From Longimicrobium sp. (GTDB lineage Bacteria; Gemmatimonadota; Gemmatimonadetes; Longimicrobiales; Longimicrobiaceae), in contig NZ_DASVSF010000041.1 in the NCBI RefSeq assembly GCF_036388275.1, positions 1 through 53,119 of the forward strand: a stretch of DNA of 53,119 bases. Direction: 5' to 3'. How positions within the stretch are numbered: the first letter of the stretch is position 1; each line of letters starts with the position of its first letter. The notes under the pieces were generated by a model, which searched no databases, was not told the origin of the DNA, and was given only the letters and a program-made list of their open reading frames with translations. Shown in pieces: positions 24,081 through 32,099 of the stretch. A program made the position numbers and the translations under genes.

Positions 24081-24239
24081 AGGAACAGGAGCGATCAGGG
24101 CTGACTCGATATCTCCGTGGTTGCTCTGGTGATGCATGCCCCTTCTCCACCAAGCGTGGGGGAGGGGCATGGGTCGATACGGGGCCCAAGGCGAACGCCA
24201 AAGCCTGTCATCCTGAGGCCCAGCCTAACGGCCAAAGCC

Positions 24240-24340
24240 TGTCATCCTGAGGGCCAGGCGCACAGTGCTTGCCCGCACGCCTGGCCTTGCGGCCCGAAGG
24301 ATGTAGCCGCGGACACGTACAAGCCCGGGCGCGGCAGCGG
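24240..24340 (+). repeat. 101-bp dispersed element, copy 1
   Basis: Begins TGTCATCCTGAGGGCC, contains CCCGAAGGATGTAGCCGCGG and ends GGGCGCGGCAGCGG. The same three blocks at the same distances occur at 33722-33823 (-), 38478-38578 (+) and 42770-42870 (+). In this copy GGCCAGGCG and CGCCTGGCC form a 9-bp internal stem. Confidence 0.85.
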
Positions 24341-24489
24341 TCACCGTAGCCGAGGCCTCGGCTGCCGTGGGGCCCTCACCCGGCCGCGCTGACACGCGTG
24401 CCACCCTCTCCCACAAACAGCGTGGGAGAGGGGGTACACTTCGGGATTGGGGTGCGTGGGAAGGGCGGAGCGTCAACCCGGGCCCTATC

Positions 24490-24545
24490 CGAGGCGGTTG
24501 ATTGAAACCGCGTCTGGAACGTCACGAAGTCCGCCTGCGCGGACT
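24490..24545 (+). repeat. Divergent copy of the two-hairpin element
   Basis: GAGGCGGTTGATTGAAACCG, then CGTC...CACGAAGTCCGCCTGCGCGGACT. Both stems of the family are kept (GCGGTT/AACCGC and AGTCCGC/GCGGACT), although the first stem's sequence differs from the copies at 29223, 38651 and 42661. Confidence 0.6.
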
Positions 24546-24751
24546 GCACGCGGAGTCGAGCGCGCCAAGCCAGCCGAAGGGCGTTTCAGGTCTCCCCCTC
24601 CCCTGCGCAGCGGGGGACGGGGGCCGCGGGGAGGGGGTTCCCAAGGCATGCACGACAGCCCGTCGCACCTCGTGAGAAGGTCTCCTCTCTCCCGCGCAGT
24701 TTGCGGGGGAGAGGCCGGGGGGAGGGGGCTCTCAAGGAATGCGAGGCACCC

Positions 24752-24862
24752 AGTCGAACCCCGATCGAAGTTCCCCCTTTCCGCACGCCGTTTGTGCGGG
24801 GAGGGGCCGGGGGAGGGGCCACCCGCGGCGTGCGCCGCCCGCGGTCGAACCCCGATCGAAGT
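24752..24862 (-). repeat. Two inverted GTCGAACCCCGATCGAAGT cores
   Basis: GTCGAACCCCGATCGAAGT at 24752-24770 and 24844-24862, each next to a G/C-rich hairpin. They are the reverse complement of the cores at 2622 and 2702. Confidence 0.7.
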
Positions 24863-24981
24863 CCCCAGCGCGGCCCTTGCCCTTGCGCCGCGCGCCGCCG
24901 ACACGCACCCTCTCTCGGCCGACACTCACACCGTCTCGTCCACGCACCCCGTCGCTCCCAGCATCCCCTTGACCGCAGCCC

Positions 24982-25641
24982 ATGACCGACCCTGAACGGG
25001 GCCTGTTCCTTGCTTTCGAAGGGGTAGAAGGCTCCGGAAAGACCACCCAGGTGGCCCGGCTGGCGGCGTGGCTGCGCGCGCGCGGCGCGGACGTGGTGGT
25101 GGCGCGCGAGCCGGGCTCTACGCCGCTGGGCGAGCGGGTCCGCGAAATCGTGCTATCGCCTGACCTGCACGTGCCCGCCCGCAGCGAGCTGTTCCTGATG
25201 CTTGCCGCGCGCGCCGCCTTCGTGGAGCAGGTGGTGAGGCCCGGGGTGCAGGCCGGCAAGGTGGTGATCGCCGACCGGTTCGAGCTGTCGACGCTGGCCT
25301 ACCAGGGCGCCGGGCGCGGCCTGCCGCTGGACGAGGTGGAGGCCTGCAACCGGGTGGCCACCGGCGGCCTGGAGCCCGATGCCACGCTGCTGATGGACGT
25401 GGACCCCGAGGTAGGTGCGGAGCGGCAGCGGGTGGCGGGAAAGGCCGCCGACCGCATGGAGCGCGAGGAAGCGGCGTTCCACCGGCGGGTGGCCGAAGGG
25501 TACCGCGCCCACGAGGCACGGGTGGCCGGGATCGTGCGGATCGATGCCGTGGGCGGCGAGGAGCAGGTGCACCGCCGCGTGCTGCAGGCGCTGGCGGCCC
25601 GGTTTCCCGAAACCTTTCCGGCGGCGCAGGTTATCAGGTAA
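24982..25641 (+). CDS. tmk: Thymidylate kinase
   Basis: A 219-residue cytoplasmic kinase making dTDP from dTMP for DNA synthesis. The P-loop is FEGVEGSGKTTQ (residues 12-23, Lys20). The DR[FY] motif is ADRFELSTLAYQGAGRGL (about 97-114), and the REPGSTPLGERVREIVL block (about 42-58) binds dTMP. The LID region (GKAADRMEREEAAFHRRV) carries basic residues. Length fits (about 205-220). The ATG at 24982 begins the family N-terminus; no strong ribosome-binding site is seen. It is the first gene after the repeat-rich stretch, and a protease gene follows 70 bases later. Confidence 0.95.
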   Translation: MTDPERGLFLAFEGVEGSGKTTQVARLAAWLRARGADVVVAREPGSTPLGERVREIVLSPDLHVPARSELFLMLAARAAFVEQVVRPGVQAGKVVIADRFELSTLAYQGAGRGLPLDEVEACNRVATGGLEPDATLLMDVDPEVGAERQRVAGKAADRMEREEAAFHRRVAEGYRAHEARVAGIVRIDAVGGEEQVHRRVLQALAARFPETFPAAQVIR

Positions 25642-25711
25642 CGAACGGAGCGCGGCACCCTGGCCGCGGCCGTATTGAATGGTTGATCGGAAGCATGAAT
25701 CTGGAGGCCCC

Positions 25712-27361
25712 ATGCAGTTGAAGCGTACCGTCGTGGCGCCCGCGCTCGTCGCCGGCATGGCCCTGGTTTCGGGCGGCTGGCTGCTGCAGCAGGACGTGAA
25801 CGGCGGCGGCAGCGTGTTCGCGCGCGCGCGCCTGTTCGACGAGGTGATGACGCACGTGATGGAGCGCTACGTGGAGCCGCAGTCCGAGGCCGAGCTGTAC
25901 CAGAAGGCGGTCCAGGGGCTGCTGCGCGAGCTGGGCGATCCGCACACCTCCTTCATGACCGCCGAGGAGTACGCCCAGCTGCACCTGCAGACCAGCGGCG
26001 AATACGGCGGGCTGGGGATCCAGATCTCGTCGCGCGACGGCTGGGTGACGGCCGTGGGCATCCTTCCCGAAACCCCGGCCGAGCGCGCGGGCGTGCGGGT
26101 GGGTGACCGCTTCCTGGAGATCGACGGCCAGAGCGCCGAGGGCCTGTCCGACGACCAGGCCGTGCAGCGGCTGCGCGGGCGCAAGGGAACGCCCGTCACC
26201 GTGAAGGTGCAGCGCGTCGGCGTGGAGCAGCCCATCACCTTCACCATCGTTCGCGAAGAGATCCACGTCCGCTCGGTTCCGCACGCGTACATGGTGGCCC
26301 CCGGCGTGGGCTACGCCAGCCTGGTGATGTTCAGCGCCACCAGCACCACCGAGCTGCGCGCGGCCATCGACCGCCTTCGCTCCGAGGGCGCCCGCTCGCT
26401 GGTGCTGGACCTTCGCGCCAACCCGGGCGGCCTGCTGGACCAGGGCGTGGGCGTGTCGGACCTGTTCCTGAAGCGCGGCGAGTCCGTCGTGGAGATCCGC
26501 GCCCGCGACCCGCGCGAAAGCGAAACGTACCGCGCCGCCGACGACCAGGCGTACGAGGGGCTGACGGTGGCGGTGCTGGTGGACGGCTACAGCGCCAGCG
26601 CGGCCGAGATCGTGGCCGGCGCGCTGCAGGACCACGACCGCGCCATCGTGCTGGGCACCACCACGTACGGCAAGGGCTCGGTGCAGACGCTGCTGCCGCT
26701 GTCCGGTGGCAACGCGCTGAAGATCACCACTGCCAAGTGGTACACGCCCGTGGGCCGCTCCATCCAGAAGGAGGCCACGCGCGGCGAGGGGCAGGAGGAA
26801 GCCCGTGTGGAGGAGGAGGACGAGGTGCTGGGCGCCGACGGCACGCCGGTAACCGCCGCGGACACTACGAAGAAGGTGCCCTACCGCACCGACAGCGGGC
26901 GCACCGTGTTCGGCGGCGGCGGCATCGTCCCCGACCTAATCGTGCGGCAGGACACCGCGGTAGAGGCGGAGAAGGAGTTCTTCCGCGTGGCGTCGCGCAG
27001 CGCCGCCAAGTTCCAGAACGCACTGTTCGCGTTCGCGGTGGCGTACGAGCGGGCCCACCCGGAGCTGCGGCCCGACTTCGCGGTGACGCCTGAGATGCGC
27101 CGCGGCTTCTACGACCGCCTGCGGGCAGCCGGTGTGGACGTGACCTGGGAGGTGTTCCAGGGCGCCCAGCGCTTCATCGACGCGCGGTTGATCGACGAGA
27201 TCGCGCGCAGCAAGTTCGGCGCGTCGGTGGCGGCGCGGCGCGACGACCCGACGGACCGCGTGCTGCAGGAGGCCATCCGGCTGCTGCAGCAGGCACCGAA
27301 CACCCAGGCGCTGCTGCGCGCGGCGCAGCAGCAGCCCGCGGCGGCCGCCCGCAGTCGCTGA
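25712..27361 (+). CDS. S41-family C-terminal processing protease
   Basis: A 549-residue serine protease of the CtpA/Prc family, exported or membrane-anchored by an N-terminal segment (VVAPALVAGMALVSGGWLL). A PDZ domain spans about residues 105-185 (GLGIQISSRDGWVTAVGILP, then VGDRFLEIDG). The peptidase core follows: the catalytic Ser lies in GYSASAAEIVAGALQDH, with Lys in TTTYGKGSVQTL. The last 130 residues are an extra helical region ending in a Gln/Ala-rich tail. GGAGG before the ATG at 25712 fixes the start, not the in-frame ATG 11 codons earlier. The stop overlaps the start of the next short ORF (TGATG). It probably trims or degrades periplasmic proteins. Confidence 0.93.
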   Translation: MQLKRTVVAPALVAGMALVSGGWLLQQDVNGGGSVFARARLFDEVMTHVMERYVEPQSEAELYQKAVQGLLRELGDPHTSFMTAEEYAQLHLQTSGEYGGLGIQISSRDGWVTAVGILPETPAERAGVRVGDRFLEIDGQSAEGLSDDQAVQRLRGRKGTPVTVKVQRVGVEQPITFTIVREEIHVRSVPHAYMVAPGVGYASLVMFSATSTTELRAAIDRLRSEGARSLVLDLRANPGGLLDQGVGVSDLFLKRGESVVEIRARDPRESETYRAADDQAYEGLTVAVLVDGYSASAAEIVAGALQDHDRAIVLGTTTYGKGSVQTLLPLSGGNALKITTAKWYTPVGRSIQKEATRGEGQEEARVEEEDEVLGADGTPVTAADTTKKVPYRTDSGRTVFGGGGIVPDLIVRQDTAVEAEKEFFRVASRSAAKFQNALFAFAVAYERAHPELRPDFAVTPEMRRGFYDRLRAAGVDVTWEVFQGAQRFIDARLIDEIARSKFGASVAARRDDPTDRVLQEAIRLLQQAPNTQALLRAAQQQPAAAARSR

Positions 27362-27558
27362 TGGGGCTTGCGGCGCTTGCCGTAACGTTCGCCGTCGGAC
27401 TGCTCGCGGGCCTGCTTTCGGGGCTGGTGGGGATTGGAGGAGGGGTGCTCATGGTGCCCTTCCTCCCCTTCTTTTACGCCCAAGCGCCGCCCCGCGCGGG
27501 CGGCTTCCTTCGCAAACGATTCGACCCGACGTTCCGGCGATGTCCGACAGCTTCGTAG
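27361..27558 (+). pseudogene. Truncated TauE/SafE-family transporter (remnant of 65 residues)
   Basis: The first ~40 residues (VTFAVGLLAGLLSGLVGIGG, then GVLMVPFLPFFYAQ) match the N-terminal membrane segment of TauE/SafE (TSUP) anion exporters, including the GIGGG motif. The sequence then turns into an unrelated Arg-rich stretch (RAGGFLRKRFDPTFRRCPTAS) and stops, whereas full-length members have about 250 residues and eight membrane segments. Its start overlaps the protease stop and its end overlaps the asparaginase start by 19 bases. It looks like a deletion that removed most of the transporter and fused the rest to the asparaginase leader. It may still be translated as a short membrane peptide. 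Confidence 0.7.
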
Positions 27559-28544
27559 AGGTGACCCGCGGACCGGTGGTGGAAAGCCGCCACCGGGTGC
27601 ACGTGGCGGTGGTGGACGCCGAGGGTACGCTGCGCGCGTACTCGGGAGACCCCGACCTGGTGACGTTCTGGCGCTCGTCGGCCAAGCCGTTCCAGGCCAT
27701 TCCGGTCGTGGACGACGGCGCGTACGACCGTTTCGGGTTCACGCCGGCCGAGCTGGCCGTCATTTGCGGCTCGCACAGCGGCTCGCCGAGCCACGTGAGG
27801 ACCGTGGAGGGGCTGCTGGAAAAGATCGCGCTGACGGCCGAGGCGCTGGCGTGCGGCCCCCATGCCCCGTTCGACGACGCCACCCGGCGCGCGCTGGTGG
27901 AAGAGGGGCTCGAGCCGGGGCGCCTTCACAACAACTGCTCGGGGAAGCACGCGGGGATGATGGCCGTCGCCCGCGTCCGCGGCTGGGATCCGGAGGGATA
28001 CCAGCTGCTGGAGCACCCGGTGCAGGCGCGCCTGCTCACCGAGGTGGCGCGCTGGGCGCGCATGCCCGCCGAGGCCATCGGCCTGGGGGTGGACGGGTGC
28101 GGCGTAGTCTGCTACGCCATGCCCCTGCGGCAGATGGCGCTGGCCTACGCGTCGCTGTCGGCCGCGGCGCGGCGGGGCGAGCGCGGGCCGGCCACGGTGG
28201 TCGAAGCCATGGCCGCGCACCCGGAGATGGTGGCGGGCGAGGGGCGCATCTGCACGGAGCTGTCGCGGCTGACGGAGGGGCGCATCTTCGCCAAGGTGGG
28301 CGCCGAGGGCGTGTACTGCGTGGGCAGCCCCGGCGCGGAACTGGGGATCGCCCTTAAGGTGGAGGACGGGACCACCCGCGCCCTGGCGCCGGCCGTCGCG
28401 GGGGTGCTTCGGGAGCTGGACCTGATTTCGGAGGACGACTTCGGGGCGCTTCACCGGTACGTGTTCCGCGAGATCACCAACACGCGCGGCGAGGTGACGG
28501 GCGAGGTGCACCCCGCCATCCGCCTGCGCGCGGCGGATGCCTGA
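27540..28544 (+). CDS. Asparaginase (ReAV/AnsA-like class)
   Basis: A 334-residue enzyme of the asparaginase family typified by Rhizobium etli ReAV. Seen motifs are VTRGPVVESRHRVHVAVVD at the start, FWRSSAKPFQAIP (about 40-52), VICGSHSGSPSHVRT (about 76-90), LHNNCSGKHAGMMAV (about 129-143) and GLGVDGCGVVCYAMP near 180. The paired Ser-Lys and Cys residues in these motifs are the conserved active-site region. It would release ammonia from L-asparagine. The ATG at 27540 lies inside the end of the truncated transporter. The stop overlaps the next gene by 8 bases. There is no signal peptide, so it is cytoplasmic. Class is assigned by motif only. Confidence 0.88.
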   Translation: MSDSFVEVTRGPVVESRHRVHVAVVDAEGTLRAYSGDPDLVTFWRSSAKPFQAIPVVDDGAYDRFGFTPAELAVICGSHSGSPSHVRTVEGLLEKIALTAEALACGPHAPFDDATRRALVEEGLEPGRLHNNCSGKHAGMMAVARVRGWDPEGYQLLEHPVQARLLTEVARWARMPAEAIGLGVDGCGVVCYAMPLRQMALAYASLSAAARRGERGPATVVEAMAAHPEMVAGEGRICTELSRLTEGRIFAKVGAEGVYCVGSPGAELGIALKVEDGTTRALAPAVAGVLRELDLISEDDFGALHRYVFREITNTRGEVTGEVHPAIRLRAADA

Positions 28545-29145
28545 CGCGTCCGGCCGGGCGGCGCTGCTGCGCGTCGCCGCCTCGCTGGCCACGCGCGACA
28601 CGGGCGCCATCCGGGCCGCCCTGCAGTCCGCCTCGACGTCGGCGGACCCTGTGGGGGTGGAGGAGTTGCTCCTTCAGTCGCACCTGTTCGTGGGCTTTCC
28701 CGACGCGCTGAACGCGATCGCCCTGTGGCGAAACGTGAGCGGGCGTGCCGCGCCGGAGCCCATCCGCGAGGACCCGTCCGGCTGGGGGGCGCGCGGAGAG
28801 CGGGTGTGCTCCACCGTCTACGGCGGCAACTACGTCAAGCTGCGTGAGAACGTGCGTGGGCTGCACCCGGACTTCGACGGGTGGATGGTGGCGGGCGGGT
28901 ACGGACGGGTGATCGGGCGGCCGGGGCTGGACCTGAAGACACGCGAGCTGTGCATCGCCGCGCTGCTGGCGGTGTGGAACGTGCCGCGCCAGCTTCATTC
29001 GCATCTGCGCGGCTCACTGAACGCCGGGGCCACCGCGGCCGAAGTGGACGAGGCGGTCGAGATGGCCTGCGGGATGATTTCCGCCGATCGTGCGGCGGAG
29101 GTGCGCGCGCTGTGGGGGGAGATCCGGGGCAGGGTGGGGGAGTAG
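28537..29145 (+). CDS. Carboxymuconolactone decarboxylase-like (AhpD-fold) protein
   Basis: A 202-residue protein with the AhpD-like fold of the CMD family. Residues about 120-185 have the typical DLKTRELCIAALLAVWNVPR, then QLHSHLRGSLNAGATAAEVD, ending EAVEMACGMI. The family's CxxC active site is absent: no CxxC occurs in this protein, so it is not a standard AhpD peroxidase. The N-terminal half has a similar helical content and may be a degenerate second repeat. It overlaps the asparaginase stop by 8 bases, so the two are translated together. Its substrate is unknown; a role in peroxide or carboxymuconolactone chemistry cannot be assumed. Confidence 0.85.
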   Translation: MPDASGRAALLRVAASLATRDTGAIRAALQSASTSADPVGVEELLLQSHLFVGFPDALNAIALWRNVSGRAAPEPIREDPSGWGARGERVCSTVYGGNYVKLRENVRGLHPDFDGWMVAGGYGRVIGRPGLDLKTRELCIAALLAVWNVPRQLHSHLRGSLNAGATAAEVDEAVEMACGMISADRAAEVRALWGEIRGRVGE

Positions 29146-29660
29146 GTAGGAGGGCCGGGGTCCAGGGGTATTCCATGGCTCCGGGAGATGATCCAAGGCT
29201 TCGGGCTTGTCCAAGCCTCCTCGGGCGAATGAATTCGCTGCAACAACCACACGAAGTCCGCCTTCGCGGACTGGCTTGCTTGGGTGTGAGTTGAACCGTG
29301 TGGCGCGCCCGGAATCTGGTGCAGTTCTCCCCCTCTCCCGCTTGCGGGAGAGGGGGCCGGGGAGAGAGGGCAGCCGGGGATTGCGCCGGGTTGGCCGGAG
29401 CGCGCCGAAGCAGGCCAGGGACGCCTGTCGCGTGCGCCGGAACCCCGAAACGCACCAGACTGGCTCCCTTCCCCCACGCAGTTTGTGGGGGAAGGGCTGG
29501 GGATGGGGGGCGGCCGCAGCATGCGCCAGAACGGTCGAAGCGCAACCGGTTCTTCTCGCGCTTCACGGTACGCCCGGGGCTCAGGATGACAGTAACTGCG
29601 CGGAGCCGTGGAATCGATCACGGATACTGCGATTCAACTATTTGGGAGTGAGGCAGAGCG
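29146..29660. other. Gene-free stretch before obgE
   Basis: No gene is supported. It holds a two-hairpin element (29223-29280), CTCTCCC.../GGGAGAGG hairpin modules near 29330 and 29475, and the end of a 101-bp-type element read on the minus strand (GGCTCAGGATGACAG at about 29578-29592). No clear obgE promoter is visible. Confidence 0.55.
29223..29280 (+). repeat. Two-hairpin dispersed element, copy 1
   Basis: GGGCGAATGAATTCGCTGCA, then ACAACCACACGAAGTCCGCC and TTCGCGGACTGGCTTGCT. Stem 1 is GCGAAT/ATTCGC; stem 2 is AGTCCGC/GCGGACT with loop CTTC. The copy at 38651 is identical over this length. The copy at 42661 has paired changes in stem 2. Confidence 0.8.
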
Positions 29661-30686
29661 GTGTTCCTGGATTACGCTGAGATCAACGTGAAGGCGGGCC
29701 ACGGCGGCGCGGGTGCGTCGTCCATGCGCCGCGAGTCGATGACCCCGCGCGGCGGCCCCGACGGTGGCGACGGCGGGCGCGGCGCCGACATCATCCTTCG
29801 CGCCGATGGCCAGCTCACCACGCTGCTGGACTACCGCTACCGCCAGCAGTACAAGGCCGAGAGCGGTCAGAAGGGCGCGGGCGCCAACTGCACCGGCCGC
29901 AGCGGCGAGCCGCTGGTGCTGCGCGTGCCCCCCGGCACCGTCATCCGCGACGTGGAAACCGAGGAGCTGCTGGGCGAGCTGCTGGAGGACGGCGAAGAGA
30001 TCGTCATCGCACGCGGCGGGAAGGGTGGATGGGGCAACGCGCGCTTCGCCACGGCCACCAACCAGGCGCCCCGGCGCGCCGATCCCGGCGAGCCGGGCGA
30101 CGAGCGGCGCATTGCCCTGGAGCTGAAGCTGATCGCCGACGTGGGGCTGGTCGGTGAGCCCAACGCCGGAAAGAGCACCCTCCTCGCATCGGTCTCGGCG
30201 GCCACGCCCAAGGTGGCGGACTACCCGTTCACCACGCTCACGCCCAACCTGGGCGTCGTGCAGCTTTCGGGGAACCGCTCGTTCGTCATGGCCGACATTC
30301 CCGGCATCATCGAGGGCGCGCACGAGGGCAGGGGGCTGGGGCACCAGTTCCTGCGCCACATCGAGCGCACCCGCACGCTGGCGCTGATGATTCCGGGCGA
30401 CGCGCTGGAGCCGCAGGCCGAGTACGACAAGCTGCGCTCCGAGCTGCGCGAGTACTCGGCGGAGCTTGCCGCCAAGGCGCACTGCGTGGTGTTCACCAAG
30501 GCAGACCTGCTGCCGCCGGATTGGCCGGAGCCGGGGGTGGATGCGCCCGATGCCTGGGGCCAGTTCTCGATCTCGTCCGTCGCGCAGAAGGGGCTCGATC
30601 CCTTCCTTGAGGCGCTGTGGACCCAGGCCGCGGCCGCCTTGGCCGCGGAGCGCGGGGACGACGAAGAGGAGCCCTGGCGTCCGTGA
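29661..30686 (+). CDS. obgE: Obg-family GTPase
   Basis: A 341-residue GTPase involved in 50S ribosome assembly and the stress response. The N-terminal Obg domain is glycine-rich (GGPDGGDGGRGADIIL, about 31-46; LLDYRYRQQYKAESGQKGAG). The G domain has G1 at 165-172 (GEPNAGKS), G3 DIPG (212-215) and a G4-like FTKAD. It lacks the C-terminal OCT domain of some members and ends in an acidic tail (ERGDDEEEPW). GTG 29661 matches the family start (MFLDYAEINVKAGHGG) and follows a GGCAGAG segment. Its last 194 bases are overlapped in antisense by the RES toxin frame, so expression of that module produces RNA antisense to the obgE 3' end. Confidence 0.95.
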   Translation: MFLDYAEINVKAGHGGAGASSMRRESMTPRGGPDGGDGGRGADIILRADGQLTTLLDYRYRQQYKAESGQKGAGANCTGRSGEPLVLRVPPGTVIRDVETEELLGELLEDGEEIVIARGGKGGWGNARFATATNQAPRRADPGEPGDERRIALELKLIADVGLVGEPNAGKSTLLASVSAATPKVADYPFTTLTPNLGVVQLSGNRSFVMADIPGIIEGAHEGRGLGHQFLRHIERTRTLALMIPGDALEPQAEYDKLRSELREYSAELAAKAHCVVFTKADLLPPDWPEPGVDAPDAWGQFSISSVAQKGLDPFLEALWTQAAAALAAERGDDEEEPWRP

Positions 30687-31287
30687 GGCGAACTACGGAC
30701 TGCCGGGGATTGGCATCTTGAGAAATCTCGCAGCGGCCTGACGCCGGGTGCGGGATCTCTACCGGCTCGGGATCGGTGTACTCGATGGAGCGCGGATCGA
30801 CGCGGTCCATGAACAGCACGGTGACGTGCCAATCGCCGGTTAGGGCCGACCACCAGCGGAATCCGGGGTAGCCGTCCGTTGCCGCGTGCACGCGCCGGGA
30901 GATCGCCTGGGTGACCGCGCGGTCGTGCGACGCGAGCTGGTCTGGCCTGATATCGAGTTCAACGAGCACTGCCGGGTCCGCAAGGTCCGGCAGTCTTGCT
31001 TCCATGCCCCGGGCCAGCCGTGCTTCCACGAGCGAGAGCGGGTGATACGTACCCGGCGCGGTCGGATCAGGGCGGAGCAGGTGCTCGGGAAGGAGTGGGG
31101 TGCCGCGGAATCCGTGCAGCAGTTCGGTGAGCGCGTGCGTCGGGCCTTGGGCCAGGTAGGGCACCGGTGGGTCCCCCAGATCGAAACGCCCGCCGGTCTG
31201 GGCACCGGCGGGCGGAAGATAGCACACGGAGAACGGCGCGCCATCCGGAGCATGCGGATCCCACGGGAACACGCGCCAGAAGGGCAT
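30493..31287 (-). CDS. RES-domain toxin of a Xre-RES toxin-antitoxin system, with an unusual tail
   Basis: A 264-residue frame whose first ~185 residues form a RES domain: GGRFDLGDP with the key Arg34, PYLAQGPTHALTELLHGFRG with Tyr44 and Glu55, and a Ser region further on. RES toxins cleave NAD+ and so arrest growth. The remaining ~75 residues, rich in Arg and Pro (ARAPLRRPRAPRPRRPRPGS), do not belong to the family. They arise because the frame runs 194 bases into the antisense strand of obgE. The normal stop may have been lost, or this extension is real. The ATG at 31287 overlaps the antitoxin stop (ATGA), so it is translationally coupled to it. Confidence 0.8.
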   Translation of the reverse strand: MPFWRVFPWDPHAPDGAPFSVCYLPPAGAQTGGRFDLGDPPVPYLAQGPTHALTELLHGFRGTPLLPEHLLRPDPTAPGTYHPLSLVEARLARGMEARLPDLADPAVLVELDIRPDQLASHDRAVTQAISRRVHAATDGYPGFRWWSALTGDWHVTVLFMDRVDPRSIEYTDPEPVEIPHPASGRCEISQDANPRQSVVRLTDARAPLRRPRAPRPRRPRPGSTAPQGRDRAPSARRTRSRTGPRHRAHPPPAPANPAAAGLPW

Positions 31288-31811
31288 CAGATATAGGCTC
31301 CGTGCTCAGTCGCATTCACGCTCTGCAGCACCTCGGGCAGGCGCCCTTCGCGAAGCATCTCGATCGGCGTTCGGTCGCCCAGATCGAACTTGGGCGCGGT
31401 CAGCCAACTGGTGACCACGGCCGGATGAAGAATCCGCCGCAACGCGTCCACCGTAGTCGCGACGTCCGCCAGAAAACGCATGTGCTCCTGCCGCGGTACC
31501 GCCGCGCCTTTCTTCCACGCGATGAGGCGCGTCCGGTCCAGCCCCAGCTTCTGCGCCATCTCCAGGTCCGACTTGAAGGCAAAGCGGGCGCGCAGGTAGT
31601 GAGAGACCAGGATCAGCCAGTCGGACGAAAGGTCCACGTCGGCGTCCGTTGTCGACAGGTTGATCTGAAGGCTCGGCCCGCCACCTCTCCCATCGACCGT
31701 GACCCTGATGTGCGCCGGGCTGCTCGGCTCCACGCGTGGATTACGGGTGAGGCTCCCGGGCTTCGGCAGTTTACGCTTGATCGGCACGATGACCTCGTGG
31801 TTTCGGTTCAT
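31287..31811 (-). CDS. Xre/MbcA/ParS-type antitoxin of the RES toxin
   Basis: A 174-residue protein. The central HTH region spans about residues 60-105 (LSSDWLILVSHYLRARFAFK, then LEMAQKLGLDRTRLIAWKKG). The C-terminal toxin-binding part has the typical WLTAPKFDLGDRTPIEMLRE, then GRLPEVL, of MbcA/ParS-Xre antitoxins (DUF2384). The N-terminus is basic and probably disordered. ATG 31811 is used; a GTG at 31901 would extend it by 30 residues. The shorter form is favoured because the palindrome 31813-31829 then lies immediately upstream, where an autoregulatory operator is expected. Its stop overlaps the toxin ATG. The module sits between obgE and dprA and runs against both. Confidence 0.85.
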   Translation of the reverse strand: MNRNHEVIVPIKRKLPKPGSLTRNPRVEPSSPAHIRVTVDGRGGGPSLQINLSTTDADVDLSSDWLILVSHYLRARFAFKSDLEMAQKLGLDRTRLIAWKKGAAVPRQEHMRFLADVATTVDALRRILHPAVVTSWLTAPKFDLGDRTPIEMLREGRLPEVLQSVNATEHGAYI

Positions 31812-31812
31812 T

Positions 31813-31829
31813 CGAAATGTTGCACTTCG
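31813..31829 (-). promoter_or_regulatory. Candidate autoregulatory operator of the Xre-RES module
   Basis: CGAAATGTTGCACTTCG is an imperfect palindrome (CGAAnTG...CAnTTCG) two bases before the antitoxin ATG. Antitoxins of this class bind palindromes at their own promoter. Support is position and symmetry only. Confidence 0.4.
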
Positions 31830-32099
31830 TAAGCCAGAACACAAGTCGAGGCGTGGGATTAGAGTTGTGGACTGTTGTGCTTTGCGCCCGTGGAACGCCA
31901 CCGTCCCGGAGCGGCCACGTCGATCGTGTCAACGGCTCTGAACGGCCGCGGATCCGCTGCGTTTCCGGGCAGAGCAATGCGAGACTCCGTCCCGTTTTGG
32001 CCAGCCTGGAGGCCCAGTTCCCGCCAGCCCTTCCGCTGCGCGCTGTCCCGGTGGTATCGTTCGGGCCGTACGCTTCCGCCCGTCGTCGCTATCTCGCTC

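Larger units (their letters stand above)
24081..24981. other. 900-bp repeat-rich gene-free stretch before tmk
   Basis: No gene is supported in any frame. Seen: a copy of the 101-bp element (24240-24340) with an extra TGTCATCCTGAGGCCC head at 24206; a divergent two-hairpin element around 24490-24545; two inverted GTCGAACCCCGATCGAAGT cores (24752 and 24844); and at least four G/C-rich CTCTCCC.../GGGAGAGG-type hairpins near 24147, 24410, 24690 and 24790. Frames here that look open are artefacts of high GC. No promoter for tmk is obvious. Confidence 0.65.

Noticed and set aside
24081..24981. tRNA or small RNA gene before tmk
   Set aside because: No cloverleaf or T-loop (GGTTCGAATCC) pattern; the TTCGA-like cores belong to the repeat family.
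30493..30686. The Arg/Pro-rich tail of the RES frame as a separate antisense gene
   Set aside because: No start signal of its own, and its composition is that of obgE antisense.
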